Source of the DNA: Naumannella halotolerans
GTDB lineage: Bacteria; Actinomycetota; Actinomycetes; Propionibacteriales; Propionibacteriaceae
NCBI RefSeq assembly: GCF_004364645.1
Contig: NZ_SOAW01000001.1
Coordinates: 2,232,001-2,296,000, forward strand
Direction of reading: 5' to 3'
Length of the DNA stretch: 64,000 nt
Shown here: in pieces, positions 39,854 through 49,282 of the stretch
How the letters are laid out: every line of letters starts with the position of its first letter
How positions within the stretch are numbered: position 1 is the stretch's first letter
Notes under the pieces: generated by a model
What the model was told of the DNA's origin: nothing
Database searches by the model: none
Seen by the model: only the letters and a program-made list of their open reading frames with translations
Translations under genes and position numbers: made by a program

Positions 39854-39963
39854 AGCCCACCCGGCCGCCGACCGCACTCCCCCGAGTCATCCGGCAATCG
39901 TGGGCTGACCAGGAAAAACGACGATCATTTAACCAACAATCGGCTTGCCTAATTGAAGCAAGG

Positions 39964-40269
39964 TCAACTGTCGGCGAGGTGCCGCTCCAGCTTCGCCATC
40001 TGCACCCGCAATGCGCCGAGCAGTTCATGGTCACTGATCCCGACCGTCTGGATCTCCCAATGCTCGCCGCCGGAGCCCTCGATCTTCACCAGCGCGGCGA
40101 CGCCGACCGCACCCTCGGGAACGTCGAGATAGGCCACCCGGCCATTGATCTCGGGGTCGGTGGTGTTGGCATCGTGACGGGCACGGGCGCCCGTGGCCGG
40201 GCGATCACGGTCCACTCCCCAGCCTGCCGAACGTGCCGGGGGGATCCACGCACCGGGTTCTGGTTCCAT
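39964..40269 (-). CDS. Small hypothetical protein
   Basis: About 101 residues; I do not recognise the family. The C-terminal half (GRVAYLDVPEGAVGVAALVKIEG through QMAKLERHLADS) looks like a small folded domain with a final amphipathic helix; the N-terminal ~40 residues are Pro/Arg/Ala-rich. ATG at 40269 with AGGACGA upstream is preferred over 40302. It has its own candidate promoter (40345-40372) and lies upstream of, but 156 bp away from, menJ. Confidence 0.55.
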   Translation of the reverse strand: MEPEPGAWIPPARSAGWGVDRDRPATGARARHDANTTDPEINGRVAYLDVPEGAVGVAALVKIEGSGGEHWEIQTVGISDHELLGALRVQMAKLERHLADS

Positions 40270-40344
40270 TCGTCCTGTCCTGTCGCGCTGCGTACCGACC
40301 ACCCGGGCGTCAGCGACCCGCGCTCCCGAGGTGACCCAGCGGCA

Positions 40345-40372
40345 ACACTAGTCCCGCGATCGGCTTCTGCAA
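40345..40372 (-). promoter_or_regulatory. Candidate promoter of the small hypothetical gene
   Basis: On the minus strand TTGCAG (40372-40367), a 16-nt spacer and TAGTGT (40350-40345) resemble a housekeeping promoter. Confidence 0.4.
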
Positions 40373-40411
40373 CCCCCGGAGGAATGTTCGCCCCAGAACC
40401 CCTCCGCCGGA

Positions 40412-41995
40412 CTAGCGGCGATCCCGGCCCGCGTTCATCGCCTTGCGCTGCTCCGCCTGCTGTCGCTGCGCCTCCTCGACATCGATACCGCCGGTGATCA
40501 GCACCGCGCCGACGACGACGGCGAGCACCACCGAGATCACCACGGGCAGCCCGAAGACGAGCGGGATCGTCACCAGGAGCACCACATCGAAACCGCGCAC
40601 CAGATTCGCGATCATCCCCGTCGGCAGGGCACCGGCCGGGCTGGCGACCGCGGGTGCCTGGTAGTTCGCCGGTTTGGCGGTCACCCAGCGGATCGCGCCG
40701 AGCAGACCGGCCACCGCGGTCATCAGTGACACCTGCAGTGCCTCACCCAGGGTCCGGGTGGCATCGACGCCGAATCCGACATAGGCCGGTGCGGTGGCGA
40801 TCGCGAAGGCCAGCGCCACGGCGGCCGGGATGGCCGACTGGGCCATCCGGATCCGGGAGGTCGGCATCGGCAGCATCCGGGCCAGCCCGCTGGTACGGGC
40901 CAGCACCCGCAACCCGCCGAACAGCGGGACCAGGGCCAGGAACAGAGCCACCGCGGCCAAGGGCGAGGTGACCGCACCGAGGCCGAGCGCACCGGTGGCA
41001 TAGGGGACGACGGCGGCGATCAGCGGACCGAGCAGCACCTGCGGACGCCGCAGCAACCGCTGCAGATCGCGCAACAGCAGGGCGCCGGCGCCCGTACCAC
41101 TGCCCCGGGTGGGCCGGACCTGGCCACGCTCACGAGCGCGCTGTTCGGTCAGGATGTCGTGGGCGAGCCCGAAGTCCAGGGCGTAGAAGGATCCGGCCAA
41201 CCCGCTGGCCAGCGATCCACCGGTGGTCAGCCGTACCCGCCGCAGATGCTGCAGCCGCCGGCGGGCCACCACCAGTGCCAGTATCAACAGCAACGCTGCC
41301 AGCCCGGCCACCACGAAGGCCAGCTCGGTCTCGGCCGAGGAACTGACGTGCAGATCCACCCAGCCGGCGGCGATGCCGACGACCAACAGCACCGCACCCA
41401 CCCCGACGATGCCGAACACCGCCTCGGCGACCCGGACCAGGAAGCTGCGCTCGGCGCCCTGTTCGGCCGCGGCGAAGGCGGTCAGGGCCGCGGCCGACAG
41501 GCCAGTTGCTGCGGCCCAGGCGATCACCCCGCCGGTGGAGATACCGGTGAGCAGGGAGATCAGGGCACCGGCGAGGGCGCCGGTCCCGGCCGTCGCAGCG
41601 ACCACCGCGAACAACCGGTTGGCGAGCAGCCGACCTCGGTTCAACGGCGCATCCATCAACCAGAAACCCTCGGCCGCCGAGGCCACCACCGGCCCGATCA
41701 GCCGCGACACCGCGAGTGCGAGGGCTCCGAGACCGGCCCAGGTCGCGACCGGGAGCAGGGTACGGGCGGAGACACAGGCGCCCTCCAGGCACTGCCCGGC
41801 GCTGACCTGGGCGCTCAGCAGCACATTGGCCAACATGGCACCGAAGACCACCAGCGCGAACAAGGCGACATAGGCATCGGACAGGGCCTCGGTGAGCTTC
41901 TTGGTGGCGCGACCCTGGCGCCACTCCTTGATCTGAGCGCGGAGTTCGGACTCCAGCCGCGGATCGGGGCCGTGGGTCTCGATCTGTCGGGTCAT
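40412..41995 (-). CDS. ABC-type export permease, DUF6297-like
   Basis: A 527-residue protein with about 12 predicted membrane helices and a basic cytoplasmic loop around 250-300 (RRRLQHLRR). It resembles the actinobacterial DUF6297 family, which I name from overall pattern rather than a catalytic motif. The start overlaps the stop of the ATP-binding gene by 4 nt (ATGA), so one nucleotide-binding subunit and one large permease form the transporter. No substrate-binding protein is encoded here, which suggests export. Substrate is unknown. Confidence 0.75.
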   Translation of the reverse strand: MTRQIETHGPDPRLESELRAQIKEWRQGRATKKLTEALSDAYVALFALVVFGAMLANVLLSAQVSAGQCLEGACVSARTLLPVATWAGLGALALAVSRLIGPVVASAAEGFWLMDAPLNRGRLLANRLFAVVAATAGTGALAGALISLLTGISTGGVIAWAAATGLSAAALTAFAAAEQGAERSFLVRVAEAVFGIVGVGAVLLVVGIAAGWVDLHVSSSAETELAFVVAGLAALLLILALVVARRRLQHLRRVRLTTGGSLASGLAGSFYALDFGLAHDILTEQRARERGQVRPTRGSGTGAGALLLRDLQRLLRRPQVLLGPLIAAVVPYATGALGLGAVTSPLAAVALFLALVPLFGGLRVLARTSGLARMLPMPTSRIRMAQSAIPAAVALAFAIATAPAYVGFGVDATRTLGEALQVSLMTAVAGLLGAIRWVTAKPANYQAPAVASPAGALPTGMIANLVRGFDVVLLVTIPLVFGLPVVISVVLAVVVGAVLITGGIDVEEAQRQQAEQRKAMNAGRDRR

Positions 41996-42636
41996 CCGCG
42001 TGGCTCGCCGAGTTCGACGGTACGGGTCGCGACCTGTCGGCTGAGCATCTCGTCATGGGTCGCCATGACGATCGCGGTGCCGGCCGCCCGATCGGCCCGC
42101 AGGCGTTGCGCCAGCCACTCCACACCCTCGGTGTCGAGGCGCTGTTCGGGCTCGTCCAGGACCAACAGCTTGGCCGGTCGGACGAAGGCGGTGGCCAGGG
42201 CCAACCGTCGTCGCTGTCCCGAGGACAAGGTGCCGGGCAGCTGCCCCGACTGCGGCACGAGCTGCACCTCGTGGAGCACCGCGTCGACCACCTCGTCGGG
42301 ATCGGCGACCCCGTGGGCACGGGCGAGCAGGTCGAGATGTTCGACCACGCTGAGGTCGGGGAAGAAGTCGAGGTCGTCGATCACCGCCGCCAGGTTGCGG
42401 CGGATCTGCGGATCGGTCTCGCTGACCGCCACCCCGTCGAGTTCGATCGTGCCCTCATTGGCCCGGTCGGCGCCGATCAGGCAGCGCAGCACCGTGGACT
42501 TGCCGGCACCGTTGCGCCCGGTGAGCGCCACTGCCTCACCGGCTCGGACACTGAGATTGAGGTTGTCGATGATGGTGGTCGAGCCGTACCGCTTGGTCAG
42601 CTTCTTCACCTCGAGCACGAGCTCGCGTTTGGCCAT
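41992..42636 (-). CDS. ABC transporter ATP-binding protein
   Basis: A 214-residue nucleotide-binding subunit. Walker [10 protein letters not shown] (40-48), ABC signature [11 protein letters not shown] (137-147) and Walker B LLVLDEP (157-163) are all intact, followed by MATHDEML with the switch His. The D-loop region reads EQRLD where GLD is usual. It is the first gene of the pair with the DUF6297-like permease. The ATG at 42636 has no ribosome site but CACAAT lies 7 nt upstream, the leaderless pattern. Confidence 0.92.
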   Translation of the reverse strand: MAKRELVLEVKKLTKRYGSTTIIDNLNLSVRAGEAVALTGRNGAGKSTVLRCLIGADRANEGTIELDGVAVSETDPQIRRNLAAVIDDLDFFPDLSVVEHLDLLARAHGVADPDEVVDAVLHEVQLVPQSGQLPGTLSSGQRRRLALATAFVRPAKLLVLDEPEQRLDTEGVEWLAQRLRADRAAGTAIVMATHDEMLSRQVATRTVELGEPRG

Positions 42637-42643
42637 GCAGCCG

Positions 42644-42649
42644 ATTGTG
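42644..42649 (-). promoter_or_regulatory. Leaderless -10 element of the ABC ATPase gene
   Basis: CACAAT on the minus strand lies 7 nt before the ATG at 42636; no Shine-Dalgarno sequence is present. Confidence 0.35.
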
Positions 42650-42702
42650 CCGCTTCGGCCCCGATTCCTCGATTCGGGTGGCTCCGGGCGAGACCACCAA
42701 GA

Positions 42703-42780
42703 CGAACGTCACACTCGATCACCCGGGCACCCCCTGGTGGCGGCGGGTCGCGGGGAATCCTCGATCCAGTGTGACGTTCG
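42703..42780. repeat. 78-bp inverted-repeat element between divergent ABC and ubiE promoters
   Basis: The left arm at 42703-42720 and the right arm at 42763-42780 are complementary at 17 of 18 positions (core CGAACGTCACACT/AGTGTGACGTTCG), separated by a 42-nt GC-rich centre. It lies between the predicted -10 elements of the two divergent genes, so it is probably not transcribed. It may be a palindromic mobile unit, a cruciform or a paired protein site. Confidence 0.8.
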
Positions 42781-42869
42781 GCGTGTCCGACCGGGCCGGG
42801 CACAGGCGAGGGCAGGGCTCCTCCGGCGCCGGTGAACTGCCGACGATTCAACCCGTCAGTCTTGTCTGC

Positions 42870-42875
42870 CAGACT
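42870..42875 (+). promoter_or_regulatory. Leaderless -10 element of ubiE
   Basis: CAGACT lies exactly 6 nt before the GTG at 42882; no Shine-Dalgarno sequence is present. Confidence 0.45.
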
Positions 42876-42881
42876 GGGCCG

Positions 42882-43583
42882 GTGACTCCGAATGGCTACC
42901 GCGCATCCCTGAACAAGCGCCGCACCGAGGTGGCGGCGATGTTCGACAAGGTGGCCGGGCGCTATGACCTGACCAACAACCTGCTCTCCCTGGGCCTGAC
43001 CGAACAGTGGCGCAAGGCCGTGCTGCGGGCGATCGATCCGCGGCCGGGGGTGCGGATCCTGGATCTGGCCGCCGGCACCGGCACCTCCACCATTCCGCTC
43101 ACCGAGGCCGGGGCCACGGCGATCCCGGTCGATCTGTCGTTGGGGATGCTGGAGGTGGGCAAGCAGCGCCATCCGGAGTTGCCCTTCCTGGCCGGTGACG
43201 CACTGTCCCTGCCCTTCGGTGACGAGGTGGCCGATGTGGTGACCATCTCCTTCGGGCTGCGGAATGTGGAGGACACCGTCGCCGCACTTACCGAGTTCCG
43301 CCGGGTCACCCGCCCAGGCGGAAAGCTCGTGGTCTGCGAGTTCTCCACCCCGACCTGGGAGCCGTTCCGACGGCTCTACGACTTCTACCTGCAGACGGCC
43401 CTGCCCCTGGTGTCGCGGGCGATGTCGTCCAACCCTGCTGCCTACAACTATCTGATCGAGTCGATCCGGGACTGGCCGAACCAGCCTGGACTGGCCGAGC
43501 TGATGCAGCGGGCCGGTTGGCACGACATCGCCTGGAACAACCTCGCCGGTGGGGCAGTCGCCATCCACCGCGCGATCGCATGA
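42882..43583 (+). CDS. ubiE: Demethylmenaquinone C-methyltransferase
   Basis: Performs the last step of menaquinone synthesis, SAM-dependent methylation of demethylmenaquinone. The 233-residue protein has [19 protein letters not shown], the SAM motif [10 protein letters not shown] (61-70), FGLRNVED and the CEFSTP segment of the family (also called MenG). GTG at 42882 gives the normal N-terminus; longer upstream frames run through the inverted repeat and are rejected. Its TGA overlaps the ATG of the nuclease gene (ATGA). Confidence 0.94.
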   Translation: MTPNGYRASLNKRRTEVAAMFDKVAGRYDLTNNLLSLGLTEQWRKAVLRAIDPRPGVRILDLAAGTGTSTIPLTEAGATAIPVDLSLGMLEVGKQRHPELPFLAGDALSLPFGDEVADVVTISFGLRNVEDTVAALTEFRRVTRPGGKLVVCEFSTPTWEPFRRLYDFYLQTALPLVSRAMSSNPAAYNYLIESIRDWPNQPGLAELMQRAGWHDIAWNNLAGGAVAIHRAIA

Positions 43584-45292
43584 CCCGCCTGCTGCTCGAC
43601 GCCTACGCCGCCCGCTCGTGTGCGGTGAAGACCCACAACCAGTTCGACCGCACGATCTCGCTGCCGGTCGTCGACCTGGTCGAGGCGGCCAACGAGGAGA
43701 TCGTCAACGAGGCGTTCATCGGTGGCACCGAGCATCGCCGGCTCGCCTGCGACGAACTGCTCGGCGCCATCACCGATTCGATCGATCTGCGCGAATCCAC
43801 CGATCGGCGCGCTGCCACCGCCGAAGCGGTCCACGCGAGCACGGTGCTGATCGTCGCGCCGCTGCTGCCCAGTGATCTCGTCGGTCACCGCCGGGGAGGA
43901 CCGACCGCGCTGTTGCGGGGTCCGAACCGGCGGGACGGATCACCTGGCTACTACCCGGTGCTGACGCGATTCAGCAAGGTGCTCGAACGATTGCGACAGT
44001 CGAAGGCAAGTGAGTCCCGCCGGGGTTCGGTGGTACGGCTGGCACCGCTGGGCTCGCCACAGTTCGCCTGTTCCCGCGGCCGCGCCGACCTTTCGGTACG
44101 GTCGCGCCAGCAGGCCACCTTGCTGGAGGCGAGCCACCACTGGCGGATGCTGCAGGCGGCGGGTTGGGCGCCTGACTCGGCCGGCCGGGCGGCCATCATC
44201 AGCACCGATGACCAAGGTCTGATCTGGGTCGACCTGACCCAGGAGTTCATCCGTACCTATTCGGCGAGCAGCGAGACCGGTTGGCGGTTGCGCAGCCCGC
44301 TGCAGCGCTATGACCACGAGCACGACTTCCGGGTACGGGTGGCCGAGCGGGCACTGTCCCGTACCGGCGCCGCCGACGACCCACCACCGCTGGTCCGCCC
44401 GATCCGGGTCCGCGAATGCGACAACTGCCAATGGTGGCAGGTCTGCCGCGACCAGTTGGATTCCGATGACCTGTCGGTACGGATCGACAAGGCCCCGCTG
44501 GATGTGCGGGAGATCGCGGCCTTGCGCACCCTCGGGGTGGAGACGACCCACGACCTGATGAACGCCGATCTCGACCTGTTGAAGATCGACTACCTGCCCC
44601 GGGTCCGGCACCGCCACGGTGCCGAACGCCGGATCGAGATGGCCGCCCGGCGGGCCCGTCTGCTCGCCCGCGGGGTGGAGCTGGAGCGGATCACCAACGG
44701 TCCGATCGAGCTCCCGCAGGCCGATATCGAGGTCGACTTCGACATCGAGACCTCCCGCGCCGAACGTGTCTATCTGTGGGGTTTCCGGGTCCACGACCGC
44801 GGCCGTGACGAGCCACCGACCTTCGTCGAGTTCTCCGCCTGGCACGAACTGGACGCCGACGCCGAACGTGAGCTCGGCGCCCGCGCCATGCGGTGGCTGC
44901 GCTCGTTGACCGACACCGGTCGTTCGGTCCGGGTCTACCACTACTCCGACTACGAGGTGGTCCAGTTGCGACGGCTGGCCGCCGAGGGCGATCCTGACCT
45001 GCGTTGGGGGCTGGAGTTCGCCAAGGACGGTTTCTGCGACCTGTTCCGGGTGGTCGCCGACCACTTCTTCGGCGCCCACGGGCTGGGCCTGAAGACCGTT
45101 GCCACCAAGGGCGCCGGTTTCCACTGGCGCGACGCCGATCCGGGCGGGCTGAACTCGCTGACCTGGTTCGACACCGCCGCCCATGCCGCCGACCCGGTCG
45201 AGCGGGAGACCGCCCGCCGACGGGTGCTGGCCTACAACGAGGACGACGTGATCGCGACCTTCGAGCTGCGCCGATGGCTGCGGGAACAGTGA
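43580..45292 (+). CDS. TM0106-family RecB-like nuclease
   Basis: A 570-residue protein of the TM0106 type. The N-terminal half is a RecB/Cas4-like nuclease region that ends in a Cys cluster, [11 protein letters not shown] (Cys280, 283, 289), like the metal-binding cysteines of AddB/Cas4. Next comes a helix-hairpin-helix-like region ([20 protein letters not shown]). The C-terminal half is a DnaQ/RNase H-like exonuclease with DFDIET (Asp388, Glu390) and YNEDDV near the end. It is translationally coupled to ubiE (ATGA), an odd partner. A role in nucleic-acid processing is inferred from the domains; no specific pathway is known. Confidence 0.83.
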   Translation: MTRLLLDAYAARSCAVKTHNQFDRTISLPVVDLVEAANEEIVNEAFIGGTEHRRLACDELLGAITDSIDLRESTDRRAATAEAVHASTVLIVAPLLPSDLVGHRRGGPTALLRGPNRRDGSPGYYPVLTRFSKVLERLRQSKASESRRGSVVRLAPLGSPQFACSRGRADLSVRSRQQATLLEASHHWRMLQAAGWAPDSAGRAAIISTDDQGLIWVDLTQEFIRTYSASSETGWRLRSPLQRYDHEHDFRVRVAERALSRTGAADDPPPLVRPIRVRECDNCQWWQVCRDQLDSDDLSVRIDKAPLDVREIAALRTLGVETTHDLMNADLDLLKIDYLPRVRHRHGAERRIEMAARRARLLARGVELERITNGPIELPQADIEVDFDIETSRAERVYLWGFRVHDRGRDEPPTFVEFSAWHELDADAERELGARAMRWLRSLTDTGRSVRVYHYSDYEVVQLRRLAAEGDPDLRWGLEFAKDGFCDLFRVVADHFFGAHGLGLKTVATKGAGFHWRDADPGGLNSLTWFDTAAHAADPVERETARRRVLAYNEDDVIATFELRRWLREQ

Positions 45293-45337
45293 GCCGGATC
45301 GCAACAGCAGGCGGAGCCTCGCCCGCTCGACTGGCGG

Positions 45338-45343
45338 TACGCT
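45338..45343 (+). promoter_or_regulatory. Leaderless -10 element of the 71-residue membrane protein gene
   Basis: TACGCT lies exactly 6 nt before the ATG at 45350. Confidence 0.5.
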
Positions 45344-45349
45344 GCGAGC

Positions 45350-45565
45350 ATGCGTGACACCTATCCCGTGCGGTTGTTCGGCTCGCTCGGACTGATCATC
45401 GTCGGGGCCGCCCTGGCCTCGATCCTCGCGGCCAACCTGACCGGTGTCGCCTCCAAGGTCCTGCTGGTGTCCGGTCTGGTGATCGCCGGGCTGGGAGTGG
45501 CGTTGCTGATCTTCACGATGATCCGACCGCGGCACCCCGATCCGGATTCGGTCGACCACGGCTGA
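45350..45565 (+). CDS. Small two-helix membrane protein
   Basis: A 71-residue protein with two hydrophobic helices (about 9-29 and 36-58) joined by a short loop and ending in a charged RPRHPDPDSVDHG tail. I do not recognise the family. The start is supported by a leaderless-type -10, and a strong hairpin follows the gene. The function is unknown. Confidence 0.6.
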   Translation: MRDTYPVRLFGSLGLIIVGAALASILAANLTGVASKVLLVSGLVIAGLGVALLIFTMIRPRHPDPDSVDHG

Positions 45566-45655
45566 ACCGCCGACATCGGTCGCCATCGCCTTGCAGAACG
45601 GTTCGGGTCGATCTGGCCGGCGCACCCGTCCGACACGACATCCGATACGACAATC

Positions 45656-45696
45656 GGTCCCGGCATGATCACCTCTGGTGTGATCATGCCGGGCCC
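45656..45696. terminator. Strong bidirectional hairpin between convergent genes
   Basis: A 17-bp stem with one mismatch (inner 14 bp perfect, CCCGGCATGATCAC at 45659-45672 and its complement at 45680-45693) encloses a 7-nt loop. It stands between the converging small membrane protein gene and poxB. There is no T-tract on either side, as is common for actinobacterial terminators. Confidence 0.75.
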
Positions 45697-45725
45697 GATC
45701 ATGTCGGCAGCCCGCGCTCGGAGGC

Positions 45726-47444
45726 TCAGAAGACCTGACGCAGGTTCGTCCGCGCCAGATCGATCAGCTCATCGCCCTTGCCGCTGAGCACGGTCCGGAT
45801 CGCATAGAGCGCGAATCCCTTCGCCTGTGCCGCGGTCACCGCCGGTGGCATCGACAGCTCCTGACGCTCGGTGACGACGTCGAGCAGGGCCGGGCCGGGG
45901 TGGGCGAGGAAATCGTCGACCGCCTTCGGCAGTTGCTTCGACTCGGTCACCCGCCGGCCGTGGATACCCATCGCCTCAGCCATGGTCGCGAAATCGGGAT
46001 TGACCAGTTCGGTGCCGAAGTTGACGATGCCGGCCGCCTTCATCTCCAGCTCGACGAAGTTCAGCGACGAGTTGTTGTAGACCACCACCTTCACCGGCAG
46101 CTTGTTCTGGGTGAGGGTGATCAACTCACCCAGCAGCATGGTCAGGCCACCATCACCGGTCAGCGCGATCACCTGTCGCTGCGGCTCCGCGGCCTGAGCG
46201 CCGATCGCCTGGGACAGTGCATTGGCCATCGACCCGTGGCTGAAGGATCCGATCAGCCGCCGGCGACCGTTCATGGTCAGGTAGCGGGCCGCCCACACCA
46301 CCGGGGAACCCACGTCGGGCAGGAACACCGCATCGTCCGCGGCGCCCTGGTTCAGCAACCGAGTCAGGTACTGCGGGTGGATCGGTCGTCCACGCCGGCT
46401 CGGTGCGGCCAGTTCGTCGAGGTCCTGGCGGGTGCGCTGGTAGTGCTTGGTCATCCGCTTCAGATGCGCATCCGACCGATTGCCCTTCACCAGCGGCAGC
46501 AGTTCCTTCACGGTCGCTGCGACGTCACCGACCAGGCCGACGTCGATCGGGGTACGCCGTCCGAGGTTCTCACCGCGGATGTCGACCTGGACCACCTTCG
46601 CGGTCGGATAGAACTGCTGGTACGGCAGGTCGCTGCCGAGGACCAGCAGCGCGTCCGCCGATTCCATCGCGCGATAACCGGAGGAGAATCCGAGCAGGCC
46701 GGTCATACCGACGTCGTAGGGATTGTCGTGCTCGACATACTCCTTGCCCCGCAGGGCATGCACCACCGGCGCCTGCAACCGGCCGGCGATCTCCAGCAGC
46801 TCGGTGTGCGCATCGGCGCACCCGGCGCCGGCAAGGATGGTGACGTTCTTCGCACCGTTCAGGATGTCGGCTGCGCGGGCCACCTCGGTCAATGACGGGC
46901 TGGTGACCGATTCGGCCCGGACCACCGTCTGCGTCTCGGCCTCCAACTCGGCCAGGGCGACATCACCGGGGATCACCAGCACCGCGACCCCCCGCTGCTG
47001 GACGGCCGCCCGCATGGCCAGCCGCAACATCCGAGGCAGTTGCTCGGCGTGGGCGACGTGGGCGGTGAAGACGCTGCAGTCGGCGAAGAGCTGCTCGGGC
47101 CGGGTCTCCTGGAAGTAGTTCGACCCGATCTCCTCGCTGGGGATCTGGGCAGCGATCGCCAGTACCGGTACCCGGGAGCGATGGGCATCGTAGAGACCGT
47201 TGATCAGATGCAGGTTGCCCGGGCCGCAACTACCGGCACAGACGGCCAGCTCCCCGGTCACCGCGGCATCGGCGGCGGCGGCGAACGCCGCGGCCTCCTC
47301 GTGCCGCACGTGCACCCAGTCGATCGTCTTCTCCCGGCGCAGACTGTCGGTGAAACCGTTCAGGGAGTCGCCGGGAATGCCATAGACCCGCTTCACCCCA
47401 CTCGCTGCCAAGGTGTCGACAATGTGGTCGGCTGCGGTTGCCAT
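45726..47444 (-). CDS. poxB: Pyruvate dehydrogenase (quinone), ThDP/FAD-dependent
   Basis: Oxidatively decarboxylates pyruvate to acetate and passes electrons to membrane quinone. The 572-residue sequence has the three ThDP-enzyme domains: VKRVYGIPGDSLNGF with the HEEAAAF Glu region at the N-terminus, a central FAD-binding domain, and the ThDP/Mg motif GDGGLTMLLGEL with NNSSLNF at the C-terminus. ATG at 47444 has GAGAGGAC 5-6 nt upstream; an extension to 47519 is rejected. It follows menD on the same strand but 182 bp away, so it may have its own promoter. Confidence 0.92.
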   Translation of the reverse strand: MATAADHIVDTLAASGVKRVYGIPGDSLNGFTDSLRREKTIDWVHVRHEEAAAFAAAADAAVTGELAVCAGSCGPGNLHLINGLYDAHRSRVPVLAIAAQIPSEEIGSNYFQETRPEQLFADCSVFTAHVAHAEQLPRMLRLAMRAAVQQRGVAVLVIPGDVALAELEAETQTVVRAESVTSPSLTEVARAADILNGAKNVTILAGAGCADAHTELLEIAGRLQAPVVHALRGKEYVEHDNPYDVGMTGLLGFSSGYRAMESADALLVLGSDLPYQQFYPTAKVVQVDIRGENLGRRTPIDVGLVGDVAATVKELLPLVKGNRSDAHLKRMTKHYQRTRQDLDELAAPSRRGRPIHPQYLTRLLNQGAADDAVFLPDVGSPVVWAARYLTMNGRRRLIGSFSHGSMANALSQAIGAQAAEPQRQVIALTGDGGLTMLLGELITLTQNKLPVKVVVYNNSSLNFVELEMKAAGIVNFGTELVNPDFATMAEAMGIHGRRVTESKQLPKAVDDFLAHPGPALLDVVTERQELSMPPAVTAAQAKGFALYAIRTVLSGKGDELIDLARTNLRQVF

Positions 47445-47591
47445 GATCGTCCTCTCGAAGTGGTGAGCGTGCTGACCCCCGTACCCATCCTGCCCGACGG
47501 GCGAGCCGGGGTCGAGCACGCGGCCGAGGTACCGGCCGTCTTCGATGGCCGGACATCTGCTTGGCCGTCGTCTCCAGTCCTACCACTCCCC

Positions 47592-47609
47592 GTCGGGACT
47601 CAACCCGAC
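47592..47609 (-). terminator. Weak hairpin after menD
   Basis: GTCGGG-actcaa-CCCGAC forms a 6-bp stem with a 6-nt loop, 18 bp downstream of the menD stop. There is no T-run, so this is only a candidate. Confidence 0.3.
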
Positions 47610-47626
47610 CCGGGGCAACCGCCGGT

Positions 47627-49282
47627 TCAGTTCGCCGAGAGCGTGATCTGCGCGCCCAGATCCTGCAGTCGCTGCTGTTCGGCGCGGCGTTCGGAGCGGT
47701 CCACCACCACCTCCAGCACCTCGATCCCGTGGACAGGTCGGCGCAGTTCGGCGGCCAGGTCGGTGGCGGTGTCGACCCGGCGGTAGCGCGCCCGGTAGCC
47801 CTCGACCAGTTGCGCCAACCCAGACCCGTGGGGAGCGCCGAAGATCCGCTCGAAGGCATCCGCGTGTTCAACAGCCCCCTGCTCGAGGGTGCCGAAGATG
47901 GCTCCTCCGTCGTCGTTCACCACGACGAACCGCACCTCCGGACGCGGTTCCTCGGGGCCGATCAGCAGGCCGTTGAGGTCGTGCAGGAAGGTCAGGTCGC
48001 CCAGCAGGGCGTGCACTGCGTGACCGGCCCCCAGCGCCAGACCGACGGCGGTGGAGACGGTCCCGTCGATCCCGGCCAGTCCGCGGTTGGCATGCACCCG
48101 CGGTGCATGTGGCCCGACCGGAGCAAGATCGACATCGCGGATCAGCTGGGAGGAGCCGAGCACCACGAGCTGTTCCTCGGCCAGGCCGGCGAGCACCGAC
48201 CAGAAGATCGATGCCGTCCGCGCCCCGCCGAGTTCGGTACCCGCCGCGGACTCCTCGGCGGTGATCCGCCGGCGCAGTTCACGATCGGCGCCCTGCCACC
48301 GGGCCAGCCATTGCGGGTCCCCCTGGCCGCGCGGTTGCACTGCGTCGACGACCCGGTCGACCGCCAGCCCGGGATCGATCCACTGGGCCGTCTCGGTGAC
48401 CATGATCAGTTCCAGGTCGGTACGCGCCAGCAACTGCTGCACCGGTCGGGACAAGGTGGGATGGCCGAAGCAGATCACCTGCTCGATCTCCGGCGCGAAT
48501 CCGGGCAGCAGCAACCGGTAGGTCCCGATCGCCGGTCCCCGGCGGGCATTGCTGGAGGGCTCGGCCAGCAGCGGCAGACCGGTTGCCTGGGCCAACTCGA
48601 CCGCCTGCCGGCCGGTCGGTGCCGAGGCGTCACCGGCGACGACCACCGACCGTGCGGCGACGTCAACGGCTGCCGGTACGGGCGGCGGCAGGGACTGCCC
48701 CTCGAAACGACCCGCATCGACCGGGTCATGATCAGCTGCGCCCGGCACCAGGGGCGGGCGCAACGCGACGTTCAGCTGCACCGGGCCGGGGCTGCGGTCG
48801 CGTACCCCGGTCGCCGCCACCACGGCCCGGCGGACCGCCGAGCGCCAGTGCTCGGGCTGGTCGTCGGCATCGGCGAGCTGCCAGATCCCGCGCAGGGCAG
48901 CGCCGAAGATCCCCTGCTGCACCGTGGTCTGGTTGGCACCCGATCCGATCAGCGTGGCAGGTCGATCGGCACTGATGACGATCAACGGCCGCCCCGCATG
49001 GGCTGCCTCCAGCACGGCCGGGTGCAGATTCGCCACCGCCGTACCGGAGGTGGTGATCACCACCACCGGGGAATCGGTGCCTACGCTGAGACCGAGCGCG
49101 GTGAAACCGGCCGAGCGTTCGTCGATCCGCACATGGAGCCGGATCTCGCCGCGCTGCTCGGCGGCGAAGGCCGCGAAGCCGAACGGTGCATTGCGCGAAC
49201 CCGGGGCGAGGACGAAATCGCGCACCCCGGAGTTGATCAACTCCGCACAGATGATCTTGGCCGTCTCGATTGCGGTTGCCAC
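47627..49282 (-). CDS. menD: SEPHCHC synthase MenD
   Basis: ThDP-dependent condensation of 2-oxoglutarate with isochorismate, the first committed step of menaquinone synthesis (EC 2.2.1.9). The 551-residue protein has the N-terminal FVLAPGSRNAPF and RIDERSAGFTALG blocks specific to MenD, and a C-terminal ThDP region VVNDDGGAIFGTLEQ. The GTG at 49282 overlaps the menC stop in TAGTG, so the two are coupled; an upstream frame to 49369 would run inside menC and is rejected. Confidence 0.94.
   Translation of the reverse strand: MATAIETAKIICAELINSGVRDFVLAPGSRNAPFGFAAFAAEQRGEIRLHVRIDERSAGFTALGLSVGTDSPVVVITTSGTAVANLHPAVLEAAHAGRPLIVISADRPATLIGSGANQTTVQQGIFGAALRGIWQLADADDQPEHWRSAVRRAVVAATGVRDRSPGPVQLNVALRPPLVPGAADHDPVDAGRFEGQSLPPPVPAAVDVAARSVVVAGDASAPTGRQAVELAQATGLPLLAEPSSNARRGPAIGTYRLLLPGFAPEIEQVICFGHPTLSRPVQQLLARTDLELIMVTETAQWIDPGLAVDRVVDAVQPRGQGDPQWLARWQGADRELRRRITAEESAAGTELGGARTASIFWSVLAGLAEEQLVVLGSSQLIRDVDLAPVGPHAPRVHANRGLAGIDGTVSTAVGLALGAGHAVHALLGDLTFLHDLNGLLIGPEEPRPEVRFVVVNDDGGAIFGTLEQGAVEHADAFERIFGAPHGSGLAQLVEGYRARYRRVDTATDLAAELRRPVHGIEVLEVVVDRSERRAEQQRLQDLGAQITLSAN

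Noticed and set aside
39929-39954. AT-rich stretch upstream of menJ resembling a DtxR/IdeR iron box
   Set aside because: Only about 10 of 19 positions fit the DtxR consensus and the second half-site is missing, so an iron box is not supported.
45350-45565. Toxin or antitoxin assignment for the 71-residue membrane protein
   Set aside because: Size and two helices alone do not support it; there is no partner gene or antisense RNA signal.
43940-45625. Long minus-strand open frame (561 codons) opposite the TM0106 nuclease gene
   Set aside because: It is antisense to a gene with clear motifs; its composition (Gly/Arg/Gln-rich, no domain pattern) is that expected of a GC-rich shadow frame.
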